Counted from the first letter of the stretch, positions 36,180-45,091 are shown. The stretch is DNA of 64,000 nt from Deltaproteobacteria bacterium (GCA_021780755.1 JAJXYF010000034.1:1-64000), one strand, 5' to 3'. Numbers and translations: made by a program. Notes: a model not told the origin generated them from the letters alone.

Positions 36180-36440
36180 CTAGCCCTTGGGTTTGCCCTT
36201 GGACGTTCGCGTCGGTCGGGCCTTTTTCGGAGGCACCGGACGTTTCCTGGACAGCGCCTTCATCTCCTCGGATATATCGCCGCTTGCGATTCCGAGCGCA
36301 ACCGCCGCCTTGTGGGCGGCCTTCTTCGCCGCTTCCTCAGCCTGCTCGACCGTCAACTCTATATCCTGAGTCACCGCCCCCACGATGCCGCCACCCGCCG
36401 CTTTGGTTTCCACATCCCGCTTATTCGATCGCTTCGGCAT
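36180..36440 (-). CDS. Small lysine/alanine-rich protein
   Basis: An 86-residue basic protein (MPKRSNKRDVETKAAGGG...). The middle is a predicted amphipathic helix (VEQAEEAAKKAAHKAAVALGI). The C-terminus is a Lys/Arg/Pro-rich tail (KKARPTRTSKGKPKG), reminiscent of nucleic-acid-binding proteins. There is no clear ribosome site, and no family is recognised. Function is unknown; it could also be a chance frame. Confidence 0.45.
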   Translation of the reverse strand: MPKRSNKRDVETKAAGGGIVGAVTQDIELTVEQAEEAAKKAAHKAAVALGIASGDISEEMKALSRKRPVPPKKARPTRTSKGKPKG

Positions 36441-36569
36441 GAATTGATAATGCCACAACGTTCAGTGCAAAGGCACGGTCGAGACACTAAAAAGTCGGAT
36501 CAATGAAAGATCGAGGACCCGCTCCGCGAGTGCCTCATTGATTCGCTTCGATTTCAAACAGGCGCGCGA

Positions 36570-36986
36570 CTAGTTCCACTCGCAGGTCGCGCCTTTCAGC
36601 GTCATCGTTGCCGGATCGGCCTCAGATTCCACGGCCGCAATCACGTGATTGAAGGGAGCGAGCTTGGAATCATCGGTATGGTACCGTGCGACTCCGCGAT
36701 AGCGCACCTTATGTCCGTTGCCGGTGCGAACCCCGATACCGTTGCCGGAGATCTGAACCACGGCACCCGATTTCGCCAGCAGGACGCCGGTGTAGGTCCA
36801 TGAGCTCGGACGGGTGGGGTCCCCGGCCGTCTCCACAGCCATGGTCCCGATATTTTGCCCTGGCACCTCCCCGCTCGACTCGCCCGCGAAGTCGATTTCG
36901 ATGCGTCGACTGTCGCCGCCAGTATTACTCTGTCTGACCGACATAGCCTTGAGTACAAATTCACCGAGCACCTTTCCAAGAGCCAT
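36570..36986 (-). CDS. Conserved-looking small hypothetical protein
   Basis: A 138-residue protein beginning at the ATG at 36986, six bases after the strong ribosome site AGGAGG. There is no signal peptide. The sequence is rich in Gly, Thr and Val with alternating strands (GVLLAKSGAVVQISGNGIGVRTGNGHKVRYRGVARYHT), suggesting a small beta-barrel or beta-sandwich. The family is not recognised. It is monocistronic, next to a region disturbed by a segmental duplication. Confidence 0.7.
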   Translation of the reverse strand: MALGKVLGEFVLKAMSVRQSNTGGDSRRIEIDFAGESSGEVPGQNIGTMAVETAGDPTRPSSWTYTGVLLAKSGAVVQISGNGIGVRTGNGHKVRYRGVARYHTDDSKLAPFNHVIAAVESEADPATMTLKGATCEWN

Positions 36987-37626
36987 AAATTCCTCCTGTT
37001 TCGGCCGGTGTGATGCTAACTCCGGGTTTTTGAGTGTCATGCGGAGCGGGTCTGATCTGCCTACTAAGCCTTCAGTTCAAATAAATCAAATGCCGTAAAT
37101 TCAAATGGCGAACTTAAGCAAGCGGGATCGCATACTGTCGTTGTCGGAACCCTGATGAATAACGACGAGCACGGTAATGCGGATGGGGCTCAAAATGACA
37201 TCCAGCGCCTCGGTGAGGAGGTCCTTCCCAAATTCAGAAAGTAACCCTCAAGCTTCGATCGGGTGGTGCCCGTCGTTCAATGCGACCCGAGGGGCTGCGG
37301 CACGATCGCTGACGTGGCGCTGTCAGACTCGGTCGCGGCGCCGGCGACCGCGTGCGGCGCGTCCATGATGCCACAACAGAAGTCCGAAGGGATCACGTCG
37401 AATACGGGGTTGATCCCTCGGCGTCAAAATTCGTGATGCGCGAAAATCGAACGCCATGGGCTTTTGGCGTCGCCCGGACGTTGATATGGTTTCGCCGCGT
37501 CGCTCCCGTGCAGTCCTGAAAATCAAGTCAAGACGGTTGGGCTGCTCATCGCGAGCGTCAATCGGTGACAAAAATGGTTTTGCGTTCCTCAACAATATCC
37601 GATCGCTCCCGCGAGGTGCACGTTTA
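36987..37626. other. Intergenic region with duplicated gene debris
   Basis: No intact gene is present. The left part is AT-richer. Positions 37199-37363 are a copy of the 3' ends of the neighbouring flavin oxidoreductase and RodZ-like genes (see repeat entries). The open frame continues upstream of the oxidoreductase start at 37627 but without conserved content. Confidence 0.6.
37199..37363 (+). repeat. Segmental duplication, copy A (gene debris)
   Basis: About 165 bases almost identical to 38625-38789 (offset 1426). In one direction it encodes the last residues of an LLM oxidoreductase (IQRLGEEVLPKFRK, then stop). In the other it matches the end of the RodZ-like protein. The genes belonging to these ends are missing here, so it is a remnant. 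Confidence 0.9.
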
Positions 37627-38670
37627 ATGATCTCCTTCGGCTACATGCCCGACACTCACGGCGGGCCCTACCAGCAACCCGAACCCAGCCCCGAGCGTAG
37701 CGCCGACTTCGCCGAGCAATTGCTCCTCGAATCCGAGCAGGCCGAACGCCACGGCTTCGATGGCGTCTTCGTGCCCGAGCGTCACGCGCGCACCGAATGT
37801 ATGTTCCCGAGTCCATTGCCGCTGCTCGCCGCGATCGCCGCGCGCACCCGCCGCGTGCGTATCGGCACCGACATCCTGATGCCGCCGCTGTACAATCCCG
37901 TCCATCTCGCCCAATCGGTCGCGCTCATCGATGTCCTCTCACGCGGGCGCCTCACGCTCGGCGTGGGCGTCGGTTATCATCCGGACTACTTCGCCCACCT
38001 GGGTGTTCCGATTAAGCAGCGCGAAGGTCGATTTGAAGAATCACTTGAGATTATGAATCGCGCGTGGACTACCGAGGGCCCCTTCGCCTTCCACGGCAAG
38101 TACTACAATTTTGACGCGATTCACCTCACGCCCAAGCCCTATCAGCGGCCGCGGCCGCCGCTTTGGATCGGCGCCTTCGGGCCTAAATCGATCGCCCGCG
38201 CCGCGCGCCTCGGCGACCTCTGGACGATGGCGCCGTTCTTCGACAGCCTCGATCGAATTAAAGCGCAGGTTGACCTTTATCGGGAGGCCGCGATCAAGGC
38301 CGGCAAGACGCCGCGCCTCGCACTCCTGCGCGATGGCTGGCTCGCTTCTTCCAGGGAGGAGGCCGAGCAGACCTTCGGCAAGCTCTGGCTCGAAGAGTGC
38401 AAGTTCTACTTTAAGTGGGGGATGCTCGCGCCCACGCCGGAATTCAGCCGGGCCTCCGACTTCACACTCGATAAGATTCGCCCGCTCGGCTACCCGATCA
38501 TGGGCAACGCGGCGGACTGGCTCGAAAGGCTGGATTTCTGGAATCGCGAGTTGGGTGGTATCGACTGGTTTGTTTTGCGGATTCGCATTCCGCTCGGACC
38601 CGCGCCCGAGAAGGTCATGGAGTGTATCCAACGCCTTGGCGAGGAGGTGCTTCCCAGATTCAGAAAGTAA
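37627..38670 (+). CDS. LLM-class flavin-dependent oxidoreductase
   Basis: A 347-residue luciferase-like TIM-barrel enzyme. It starts with ATG at 37627 after GAGGTG: MISFGYMPDTHGG. Family segments include AERHGFDGVFVPERHART, TRRVRIGTDILMPPLYNPVHLAQSVALIDVLSRGRLTLGVGVGYHPDYF and RPPLWIGAFGPKSIARAARLGDLW. The last about 15 codons lie in a duplicated segment whose second copy is 1.4 kb upstream. It is convergent with the RodZ-like gene, 32 bases apart. Substrate and whether FMN or F420 is used are unknown. Confidence 0.88.
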   Translation: MISFGYMPDTHGGPYQQPEPSPERSADFAEQLLLESEQAERHGFDGVFVPERHARTECMFPSPLPLLAAIAARTRRVRIGTDILMPPLYNPVHLAQSVALIDVLSRGRLTLGVGVGYHPDYFAHLGVPIKQREGRFEESLEIMNRAWTTEGPFAFHGKYYNFDAIHLTPKPYQRPRPPLWIGAFGPKSIARAARLGDLWTMAPFFDSLDRIKAQVDLYREAAIKAGKTPRLALLRDGWLASSREEAEQTFGKLWLEECKFYFKWGMLAPTPEFSRASDFTLDKIRPLGYPIMGNAADWLERLDFWNRELGGIDWFVLRIRIPLGPAPEKVMECIQRLGEEVLPRFRK

Positions 38671-38789
38671 CCCTCAAGCTTCGATCGGGTGGTGCCCGTC
38701 GTTCAATGCGACCCGAGGGGCTGCGGCACGATCGCTGACGTGGCGCCGTCAGACTCGGTCGCGGTGCCGGCGACCGCGTGCGGCGCGTC
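38625..38789 (+). repeat. Segmental duplication, copy B (intact junction)
   Basis: Covers the last codons of the LLM oxidoreductase, the 32-base convergent spacer and the last about 28 codons of the RodZ-like gene. It is nearly identical to 37199-37363, with a handful of substitutions. Confidence 0.9.
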
Positions 38790-39383
38790 GAGGTTGGCGG
38801 CTGCCTGGCGATGCCGGTTCGATTCATAGAGATAGACCCCTGCGGCTACCGCAAGGAATCCGATCACCAGTATCGCGCCGCCCCATCCGCGCCGTCTGCG
38901 CGGTTCGGCCACCAGCGGTTGATCGAGTCGCGCGGGCGGGATGCTGTCGGCGCGCTGTACCTCCCGCACGAAGCGCATCGCGACGTCTTCCTGATCGAGC
39001 TCGAGGAAGCTCGCGTAACGCCGCAGGAATGGCACCAGGTAGAGCTGATCGGAAATCTCCGAGTAATCGTTGGTTTCCATCATGCGCAAATAATGCGCTG
39101 GCAGCCGCGTCTCGCGCACGACATCCACGGCGGTGAATCCACGGCGCTCGCGCGCCGCAATCAGAAACGTTCCCAGGCTCTGATCGGGTTGATTGCCGGC
39201 CGGCGTTTTTTCGGCCGCCGCATTGGCCCCCGCGCCGTTCGTCCGGCCGCCGCCGCGCACCGGCTCCGTTCCCGCCTCATCTGCCGCCGCCCGCGATTTC
39301 GATCCACCCTCCGCGATCACCGCGCTCGATCCTTCAGGTTGATCCTCGGGCGTCTCCGCCGTCTCTGCTTTCTTGTCGTCCAC
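38703..39383 (-). CDS. RodZ-like helix-turn-helix membrane protein
   Basis: A 226-residue bitopic protein. The first about 65 residues are low-complexity. Residues 69-140 form an HTH_25 domain (LGTFLIAARERRGFTAVDVVRETRLPAHYLRMMETNDY, then LVPFLRRYASFLELD), the cytoplasmic MreB-contact domain of RodZ. One transmembrane helix follows at 167-186 after an Arg-rich stop-transfer patch. The C-terminal periplasmic domain (DUF4115) of classical RodZ is absent; only about 40 residues follow the helix. A role in cell shape is inferred. The GTG at 39383 follows GAGGAAG. Confidence 0.78.
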   Translation of the reverse strand: MDDKKAETAETPEDQPEGSSAVIAEGGSKSRAAADEAGTEPVRGGGRTNGAGANAAAEKTPAGNQPDQSLGTFLIAARERRGFTAVDVVRETRLPAHYLRMMETNDYSEISDQLYLVPFLRRYASFLELDQEDVAMRFVREVQRADSIPPARLDQPLVAEPRRRRGWGGAILVIGFLAVAAGVYLYESNRHRQAAANLDAPHAVAGTATESDGATSAIVPQPLGSH

Positions 39384-39763
39384 CGGATTGGCTTCCTCGA
39401 ATTTTGCTCAGCGTAGTATTTCGGACGCCCAACGGTCGCCGAGATCGGGCCTCGGCACGCCGCCGCGTCCTCCGCGATCGGGCACAAAGAGGGATTCCAT
39501 CGTAAACGAAAGGCAGGAATGTCTAACGCGAAACGTAACGCAGGCCCGTAGCCTCACTGAACCGGCGGTCGCCGAAATGTGCCCGCGCATCATTGTAGTG
39601 TCGCACTTAAGCTATAGGTCACCGTGAGGCAATCCAAGTCCCTGCGATGGGCCATTTTAGGCTTCGGTGCTCGCACGCTCGGCTTTAACTGGCGCGACGC
39701 GTTTGCCACAATGGCGCGGCGGGCAGCCGGCAATATTGTTTCGATCCGCAGTCCCGGTCAAAA
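39384..39763. other. Intergenic region between RodZ-like gene and arn-like module
   Basis: No gene or recognisable RNA is seen in these 380 bases. It separates divergent transcription units and should contain the promoter of the arn-like operon; no convincing hexamers were identified. Confidence 0.45.
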
Positions 39764-40807
39764 TTGAAAATTCCCGCCCCTGGTAACGACTGCGTGAGCA
39801 ACCTTGGCAAGATAACTCCGATCCGCGACGCCCGCTCCTCCGTGGGTGAACTCGTCTCGATCGTGATTCCGGTTTACAACGAATCGGCGAACCTGCACGC
39901 GCTGTGGACCCGGCTCAATCCGGTGGTGAGCGCGCTCGGCCGCGAATGCGAAGTGATCTTCATCGATGACGGTTCGCGCGACGATTCGCTCGAAATCCTG
40001 CGCGGCTTCGCGGCCGGCGATCCGCGTGTTCGCGTGGTCGAACTGGCGCGCAACTTCGGCCAGCATTCCGCGCTGCTCGCGGGCTTTCGCAATTGCCACG
40101 GCGAGATCGTCGTCACGCTTGACGCCGACCTGCAGAATCCCCCCGAGGAGATTCCCAAGCTCATCGCCGCGATCGAGGCCGGCAACGACGTCGTCGGCGG
40201 TTGGCGCGAGGAACGCCAGGATCGCGCGTACCGGCGATTGGCCTCGCGCCTCCAGAACCGGCTGACCTCTGTGATCGTGGGCGTCCCGATGCACGACTAC
40301 GGATGCATGCTGCGCGCCTATCGCCGCCACATCATCGAGACCGTCGTCGAATGCGACGAGAAGGCGGCCTTCGTGCCGGCGCTCGCGAACTCTTTTGCCA
40401 AGCGCGTTGCCGAAATTCCGGTCGGCCATGCCGAGCGCGCCGGCGGTGAATCAAAATATAATCTGTTCTCCCTCGCCCATCTGAGCCTCAATCTCATCAC
40501 CGGCTTTTCGATGCTGCCGATGCGCGTGCTGAGCCTCACCGGCATGGGGATCTTCTTGCTCGACGCGATTTTCGCGGCCATCCTGCTCGGCCATCGCCTG
40601 GTTTACGGACCGCAGCAGGAAGGCGCGCTGTGGACGCTGTTTGCGGTGCTGTTCTTTTTGGTCGGCCTGGTTTTTCTCGCGCTCGGGCTGATCGGCGAAT
40701 ACATCGGGCGGATCTATATCGAAGTGCGCCGCCGGCCAAACTACATCGTGCGCGCCGTCCATGGCGATGGCGCGGCCGATAACGGCAGCCATCCGCCGCC
40801 CCGGTGA
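39764..40807 (+). CDS. arnC: ArnC-like undecaprenyl-phosphate sugar transferase
   Basis: A 347-residue GT2 enzyme with two C-terminal transmembrane helices. It closely follows E. coli ArnC: VSIVIPVYNE, FIDDGSRDDS, the RNFGQHSALLAGF and VTLDADLQNPPEEIP segments, YGCMLRAYRRHI, HAERAGGESKYN and GLIGEYIGRIYIEVRRRPNY. It should transfer a 4-formamido-arabinose-type sugar from UDP to undecaprenyl phosphate at the cytoplasmic membrane. It starts with TTG at 39764 and overlaps the next gene by one base. Downstream genes supply the formyltransferase, decarboxylase and deformylase of the same pathway. Confidence 0.87.
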   Translation: MKIPAPGNDCVSNLGKITPIRDARSSVGELVSIVIPVYNESANLHALWTRLNPVVSALGRECEVIFIDDGSRDDSLEILRGFAAGDPRVRVVELARNFGQHSALLAGFRNCHGEIVVTLDADLQNPPEEIPKLIAAIEAGNDVVGGWREERQDRAYRRLASRLQNRLTSVIVGVPMHDYGCMLRAYRRHIIETVVECDEKAAFVPALANSFAKRVAEIPVGHAERAGGESKYNLFSLAHLSLNLITGFSMLPMRVLSLTGMGIFLLDAIFAAILLGHRLVYGPQQEGALWTLFAVLFFLVGLVFLALGLIGEYIGRIYIEVRRRPNYIVRAVHGDGAADNGSHPPPR

Positions 40808-41802
40808 TGGACGCTGGCCCAACGGCAGCGCGCGCGGCCGTGCGCGGCGCGCGGTGCGTGCTGTTTGCCTACCATGAGATGGGCCACGCATGCCTCGACG
40901 CGCTGCTCGCACTCGGTGCTCCGGTCGCCGCGTTGTTTAGTCATCGCGATGCGCCCGGCGAGGAAATCTGGTGGCGGTCATGTGCCGATCTGGCGCGCGC
41001 CAATTCAATCCCGGTCCTTCTGCCGGACAAAATCGGCGCCACCGAAATCCACCAGGTCGCCGCTTTCCGCCCCGCGATTATCTATTCGTTCTACTACCGC
41101 AACCTGCTGCCGCCCGGGTTGCTGGCTGTGGCGCCGATGGGCGCCTACAACCTGCATGGATCGCTGCTGCCGAAATATCGCGGGCGTGCGCCGGTCAACT
41201 GGATGCTCGCCAACGGCGAGCGCGAGGCCGGCGCCACCCTCCATCACATGGTCGAACGCGCCGATGCCGGCGATATCGTGGCGCAGCGCGCGATCGAGAT
41301 CACCGATGACGACACGGCGCTGACGCTCTATCGCAAGATCGTGCCACTCGGCGCCGATTTGATCCGCCAATATCATCCGCTGATCGCGACGGGCACGGCG
41401 CCGCGCCGCGCGCAGGATCTTTCGCAGGGCAGCTATTTCGGCCGCCGCCGGCCTGCGGACGGCCATATCGATTGGCACTGGCCGGCGCGCCGAATCTTCA
41501 ACCTGGTGCGCGCCGTCACGCATCCGTATCCCGGCGCGTTCGGCTTCCTGGACGGGCGCAAGGTGTACGTCTGGTCGGCGAAAATTGCCGCGGAGACCGG
41601 CGTCCGCGGCGCCCCCGGCGAAATCATTGCCGAACGCACCGACGGCGCGATCGAAGTCGCGGTGGGCGACGGCAGCGTGCTTCTTTGCCGCGTCCAGATC
41701 GAGGGCGGCGCCGAGGCCGGCCCGCGGGAAATTCTCATTGCGAGTCGTGGCGACGGGGCGCTGACGCACGCGGCCACGGCGCGTATGATCAGGTTCGGCT
41801 AA
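40807..41802 (+). CDS. ArnA-type formyltransferase (stand-alone N-terminal half)
   Basis: A 331-residue enzyme matching the N-terminal half of bifunctional ArnA. It has VLFAYHEMGHACLDALLALG, the active-site segment NLHGSLLPKYRGRAPVNW (Asn and His of the catalytic triad), MVERADAGDIVAQ (the Asp) and WPARRIFNLVRAVTHPYPGAFGF. It would N-formylate UDP-4-amino-4-deoxy-L-arabinose or a related sugar using 10-formyl-THF. In E. coli it is fused to the decarboxylase; here the two halves are separate adjacent genes. The start overlaps the previous stop (TGATG). Confidence 0.87.
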   Translation: MDAGPTAARAAVRGARCVLFAYHEMGHACLDALLALGAPVAALFSHRDAPGEEIWWRSCADLARANSIPVLLPDKIGATEIHQVAAFRPAIIYSFYYRNLLPPGLLAVAPMGAYNLHGSLLPKYRGRAPVNWMLANGEREAGATLHHMVERADAGDIVAQRAIEITDDDTALTLYRKIVPLGADLIRQYHPLIATGTAPRRAQDLSQGSYFGRRRPADGHIDWHWPARRIFNLVRAVTHPYPGAFGFLDGRKVYVWSAKIAAETGVRGAPGEIIAERTDGAIEVAVGDGSVLLCRVQIEGGAEAGPREILIASRGDGALTHAATARMIRFG

Positions 41803-41813
41803 ACGGAGGTCAC

Positions 41814-42779
41814 ATGCGGGTTCTGATTACGGGCGGCGCGGGCTTTCTCGGCTCCCATCTCTCCGACGCGTTTATCGCGCGCGGCGACGAAGTCTTCGTG
41901 CTCGACACCGGCTCCATCGTCAAGGTGCGCCATCTGCTGAGCGAGCCGCGTTTCCATTATGTTCACGACTCGATCTTCAACCTCGAACTGATCGACGGAC
42001 TGGTCGCGAAGGTCGATCTGATTTACCACCTGGCGGCAGTCGTCGGCGTCGAGCACTACGTCGGCGATCCCTACGAGACGCTCAATGTTAACGTCAACGG
42101 TACGCAAAACATCCTCAAGGCGGCCTACAAGTACAGCAAGAAGGTGGTCTTCAGCTCGACTTCCGAAGTTTACGGGCGCAACCCCAAGGTCCCGTGGAAG
42201 GAGGACGACGATCGCGTGCTCGGCGCCACCACCATCGATCGCTGGTGCTACTCGACCTCCAAAGCGGTCGGCGAACATTTCTGCTTCGCTTACCACAAGC
42301 TCGGGATGCCGGTGACGGTCGTGCGCTTCTTCAACATCTACGGCCCGCGCCTCGACCGCGTTGACGTCGGCCGCCTCTTTACGATCTTCATGGGACAGTT
42401 GCTCCGCGGCGCCGACTTGACCGTCATCGGCGACGGTTCCCAGACCCGCTGCTTCACCTACGTGACCGACGCCGTCGAGGCGACCGTGCAGGCCGGATTG
42501 AACCCGAAGGCCGACGGACAGGCGATCAATATCGGCGTGGACGTCGAGACCTCGGTGCTCGAATTCGCCAAGCTGATGCTCGAGCTCTTCGGACCAACCA
42601 AATCGAAAATCAAGTTCGTCTCGCAGGAAGAGGTTTACGGCAACAGCTACGAGGACATCCCGCGGCGCGTGCCCGACAATACCAGGATGCGCCAACTCCT
42701 CGGCGTCGAGCCCCGCATTTCGCTGCGCGAGGGCACCCGCATGTCGATGGAATGGTTCCGCAAGGAAGCCCAGTCATAG
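41814..42779 (+). CDS. ArnA-type UDP-glucuronate decarboxylase/SDR epimerase (stand-alone C-terminal half)
   Basis: A 321-residue extended SDR enzyme. NAD binds at GGAGFLGSHL. The active-site segment SSTSEVYG is the ArnA-type signature (Thr-Ser-Glu used in oxidative decarboxylation), followed by YSTSKAVGE with the Tyr-x3-Lys pair. VRFFNIYGPR and QTRCFTYVTDAVEA are typical of the family. It most likely converts UDP-glucuronic acid to the 4-keto-pentose; a plain UDP-sugar epimerase is the alternative. The strong ribosome site GGAGGT precedes the ATG at 41814, 11 bases after the formyltransferase stop. Confidence 0.83.
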   Translation: MRVLITGGAGFLGSHLSDAFIARGDEVFVLDTGSIVKVRHLLSEPRFHYVHDSIFNLELIDGLVAKVDLIYHLAAVVGVEHYVGDPYETLNVNVNGTQNILKAAYKYSKKVVFSSTSEVYGRNPKVPWKEDDDRVLGATTIDRWCYSTSKAVGEHFCFAYHKLGMPVTVVRFFNIYGPRLDRVDVGRLFTIFMGQLLRGADLTVIGDGSQTRCFTYVTDAVEATVQAGLNPKADGQAINIGVDVETSVLEFAKLMLELFGPTKSKIKFVSQEEVYGNSYEDIPRRVPDNTRMRQLLGVEPRISLREGTRMSMEWFRKEAQS

Positions 42780-42891
42780 GTGCCGCCTCGACCCATCCGT
42801 GCGTTTGCGGGTGACCGCGAATCGCTCGCGCTCTCCGTTCCCGCGAGACGTGGCCGCCGACCGGTGAATCGCGCGCCTCAATCGGTGAAAA

Positions 42892-43830
42892 ATGGAAGTT
42901 GCGCTCAAGGTTGACGTCGATACGCATCAGGGACTCGGCGAGGGCGTGCCGCGGCTGGCGCGTGCGCTGACCGAGGCCGGCGTCACCGCGACATTTTTTG
43001 TCGCGATGGGTCCCGACAATTCGGGCCGCGCGATCGTTCGCGTACTCAGGAATCCCGGCTTTCTCAAGAAGATGCGCCGCACCCGCGCGGTCGCGATGTA
43101 CGGGCTGCGCACCATCCTCTCTGGCACTTTGCTGCCCGCGCGGGCGATCGCGCTCGCCTTTCCCGACCTGATTCGCGCGCTCGCACGCTCCGGTTTCGAG
43201 GTCGGCGTCCACGGCTACGATCACGTGCTGTGGCAGGATCGCCTCGACGAGATCGGCACCGATAGAATCCGCGGCGAGCTCGACGAGGCGTTCGAGGCCT
43301 TTCGCGCCGTGATGGGTGAACGCTCGCGATGCTTCGCCGCGCCCGGATGGCGCACCTCCGCGGCCGCGCTCGCGACGCTCGACGCGCTCGGCCTCGATTA
43401 CCGCAGCGACACCCGCGGCACCGCCCCCTATCGATGCGCGATCGGTGGCGCCACCTTCGCGACGCCCGAAATTCCGACCACCCTGCCGACCATGGACGAA
43501 GTGATGGGGCCCGAACTCGCCGACCGCCACGCCATCGTGCGTTTCTATCTCGAGCGCGTCAGCGCGACCGCGCTCAATGTCCATACGATTCACGCCGAGA
43601 CCGAAGGGATGGGTCAGCTCGAAACTTTCGTCGCGCTGGTCCACGCCCTCAAGGACCGCGGCGCCCGCTTCGTGCGGCTCGGTGACATAGCGGCGGCGCT
43701 CGATCGCGCCGCGCTGCCGGTATGCGAGGTCGTACGCGCGACGCTCCCCGGTCGGGCCGGATGGATTTCGGCGCAGGGCCCATTGCGTGCCGCGACCCCG
43801 CCGCCCGCCACCACCCCCGCCGGTCTGTAA
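42892..43830 (+). CDS. arnD: ArnD-like deformylase (polysaccharide deacetylase family)
   Basis: A 312-residue NodB-fold deacylase closely parallel to E. coli ArnD. It has LKVDVDTHQGLGEGVPRL (metal Asp), FFVAMGPDNSGRAIVRVLRNPGFLKKM, MYGLRTILSGT, EVGVHGYDHVLWQ (metal His), AAPGWRTS, YRSDTRG, IPTTLPTMDEVMG and VHTIHAETEG. It should remove the formyl group from the undecaprenyl-phosphate-linked sugar, trapping it as the amino sugar. The C-terminal about 50 residues are extra and Pro/Ala-rich. It follows the decarboxylase by 112 bases. No arnB or arnT gene is in the window. Confidence 0.87.
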   Translation: MEVALKVDVDTHQGLGEGVPRLARALTEAGVTATFFVAMGPDNSGRAIVRVLRNPGFLKKMRRTRAVAMYGLRTILSGTLLPARAIALAFPDLIRALARSGFEVGVHGYDHVLWQDRLDEIGTDRIRGELDEAFEAFRAVMGERSRCFAAPGWRTSAAALATLDALGLDYRSDTRGTAPYRCAIGGATFATPEIPTTLPTMDEVMGPELADRHAIVRFYLERVSATALNVHTIHAETEGMGQLETFVALVHALKDRGARFVRLGDIAAALDRAALPVCEVVRATLPGRAGWISAQGPLRAATPPPATTPAGL

Positions 43831-43897
43831 GGCCGCCGCGATTTCGTGGTAGCTTGGCCCAACTATTCTTGAAAGTCCCGTTCGAGGAGACACCCGC

Positions 43898-45091
43898 ATG
43901 CCCGCAGCGCATCAGATCGCCGACAGTCCACGCGAGCTTGGCCTCGATCCTGCCAAGGTCGAGGAGTTGTTCAAGCGCGCCGAGCGCGAAGTCACCGAGG
44001 GCCTGCTGCCGTCGTGCCAGATCGCGATCGCGCGCAACGGCAAGGTCGGCGCGATGAAGACCTTTGGCCGTGCGGGGCAGGGCGGCGCCGATATGCCCGC
44101 GACCGACCACACGCTCTACTGTGTCTTCTCGTGCACCAAGGCGATCATGTCCTCGGCGATCTGGATTCTGCTGAGCGAGGGCAAGCTCGATATCAGTGAG
44201 CGCGCGGCGGACATCGTCCCCGAGTTCGGCAGCAACGGCAAGGAAGCGATTACAGTTGAGCAACTTTTGCTACATGTAGGCGGCTTTCCTAATGCGCCGT
44301 TTCCGCAGCCCGATTGGATGAGTCACGAAAAACGCCTCGAGCGCTTCAAGTCCTGGCGGCTCGAATTCCCCGTCGGCCAGCGCTTCATCTACCATCCGAC
44401 CTCCGGCTTCTGGGTGCTCGGTGAGATTATCGAACGCCGCACCGGCCAGGATTTTCGCGAGTTCGTCCGCGACCGCATCGCGCAGCCGCTCGGCTTGCCG
44501 GGATTACGCGTGGGACTCCCGCGTGCGGAACACGGCCGCGTCGCCGACCTGGTCTGGGTCGGACAAAATCTGACGCCCGCGGACTACCTGAAGATGGGCG
44601 TGCCCGCGCCGCCCGCAACCGAAGTCACTGAGGACGCGATCCTCGGCTTCAACACCGCGGTGGTGCGCGAGTCCGGCGTGCCCGGCGGCGGCGGTATCAT
44701 GACGGCGGCCGACCTCGCGTTGTTCTACCAGGGGCTGTTGCACAATCCGCCGGTCGCCGATGGCACAGCAATCTGGCAGCCGGCGACGCTCAAAGAAGCG
44801 CTGCGCCCGCGCTCGGGCGATTACTTCGATCCGATCTTCAAGTACAAGTGCAATCGCGCGCTCGGCGTGGTGGTGGCCGGCGACGACGGCATGGCGAACT
44901 ATCGCGGCTTCGGCAAAACCAATTCGCCGATGGCGTTTGGCCACGGTGGCGCGGGCGGTCAAATCGGCTGGGCCGATCCGGCCACCGGCATCTCGCTCGG
45001 TTACTGCACCAACGGTTTCGACCGCAATGAAATCCGGCAGGGCCGCCGTGGCGTCGCGCTTTCGAGCATGGCCGCGGTCTGCGCCACCTGA
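43898..45091 (+). CDS. Serine hydrolase of the beta-lactamase (class C/esterase) family
   Basis: A 397-residue protein with no clear signal peptide, so probably cytoplasmic. It has the SxxK nucleophile motif SCTK (in LYCVFSCTKAIM), a Tyr motif in IYHPTSGFWVLGEII, and HGGAGGQIGW in place of the KTG box, as in EstB-type esterases. GGIMTAADLALF is typical. It is likely an esterase, amidase or transesterase rather than an antibiotic-inactivating enzyme. The ATG at 43898 follows GAGGAG. It lies 67 bases after the arnD-like gene, on the same strand; a link to that pathway is not established. Confidence 0.82.
   Translation: MPAAHQIADSPRELGLDPAKVEELFKRAEREVTEGLLPSCQIAIARNGKVGAMKTFGRAGQGGADMPATDHTLYCVFSCTKAIMSSAIWILLSEGKLDISERAADIVPEFGSNGKEAITVEQLLLHVGGFPNAPFPQPDWMSHEKRLERFKSWRLEFPVGQRFIYHPTSGFWVLGEIIERRTGQDFREFVRDRIAQPLGLPGLRVGLPRAEHGRVADLVWVGQNLTPADYLKMGVPAPPATEVTEDAILGFNTAVVRESGVPGGGGIMTAADLALFYQGLLHNPPVADGTAIWQPATLKEALRPRSGDYFDPIFKYKCNRALGVVVAGDDGMANYRGFGKTNSPMAFGHGGAGGQIGWADPATGISLGYCTNGFDRNEIRQGRRGVALSSMAAVCAT

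Noticed and set aside
43898..45091. Antibiotic-resistance beta-lactamase
   Set aside because: No evident signal peptide and esterase-like motifs (SCTK, HGG without KTG) make a resistance enzyme unlikely.
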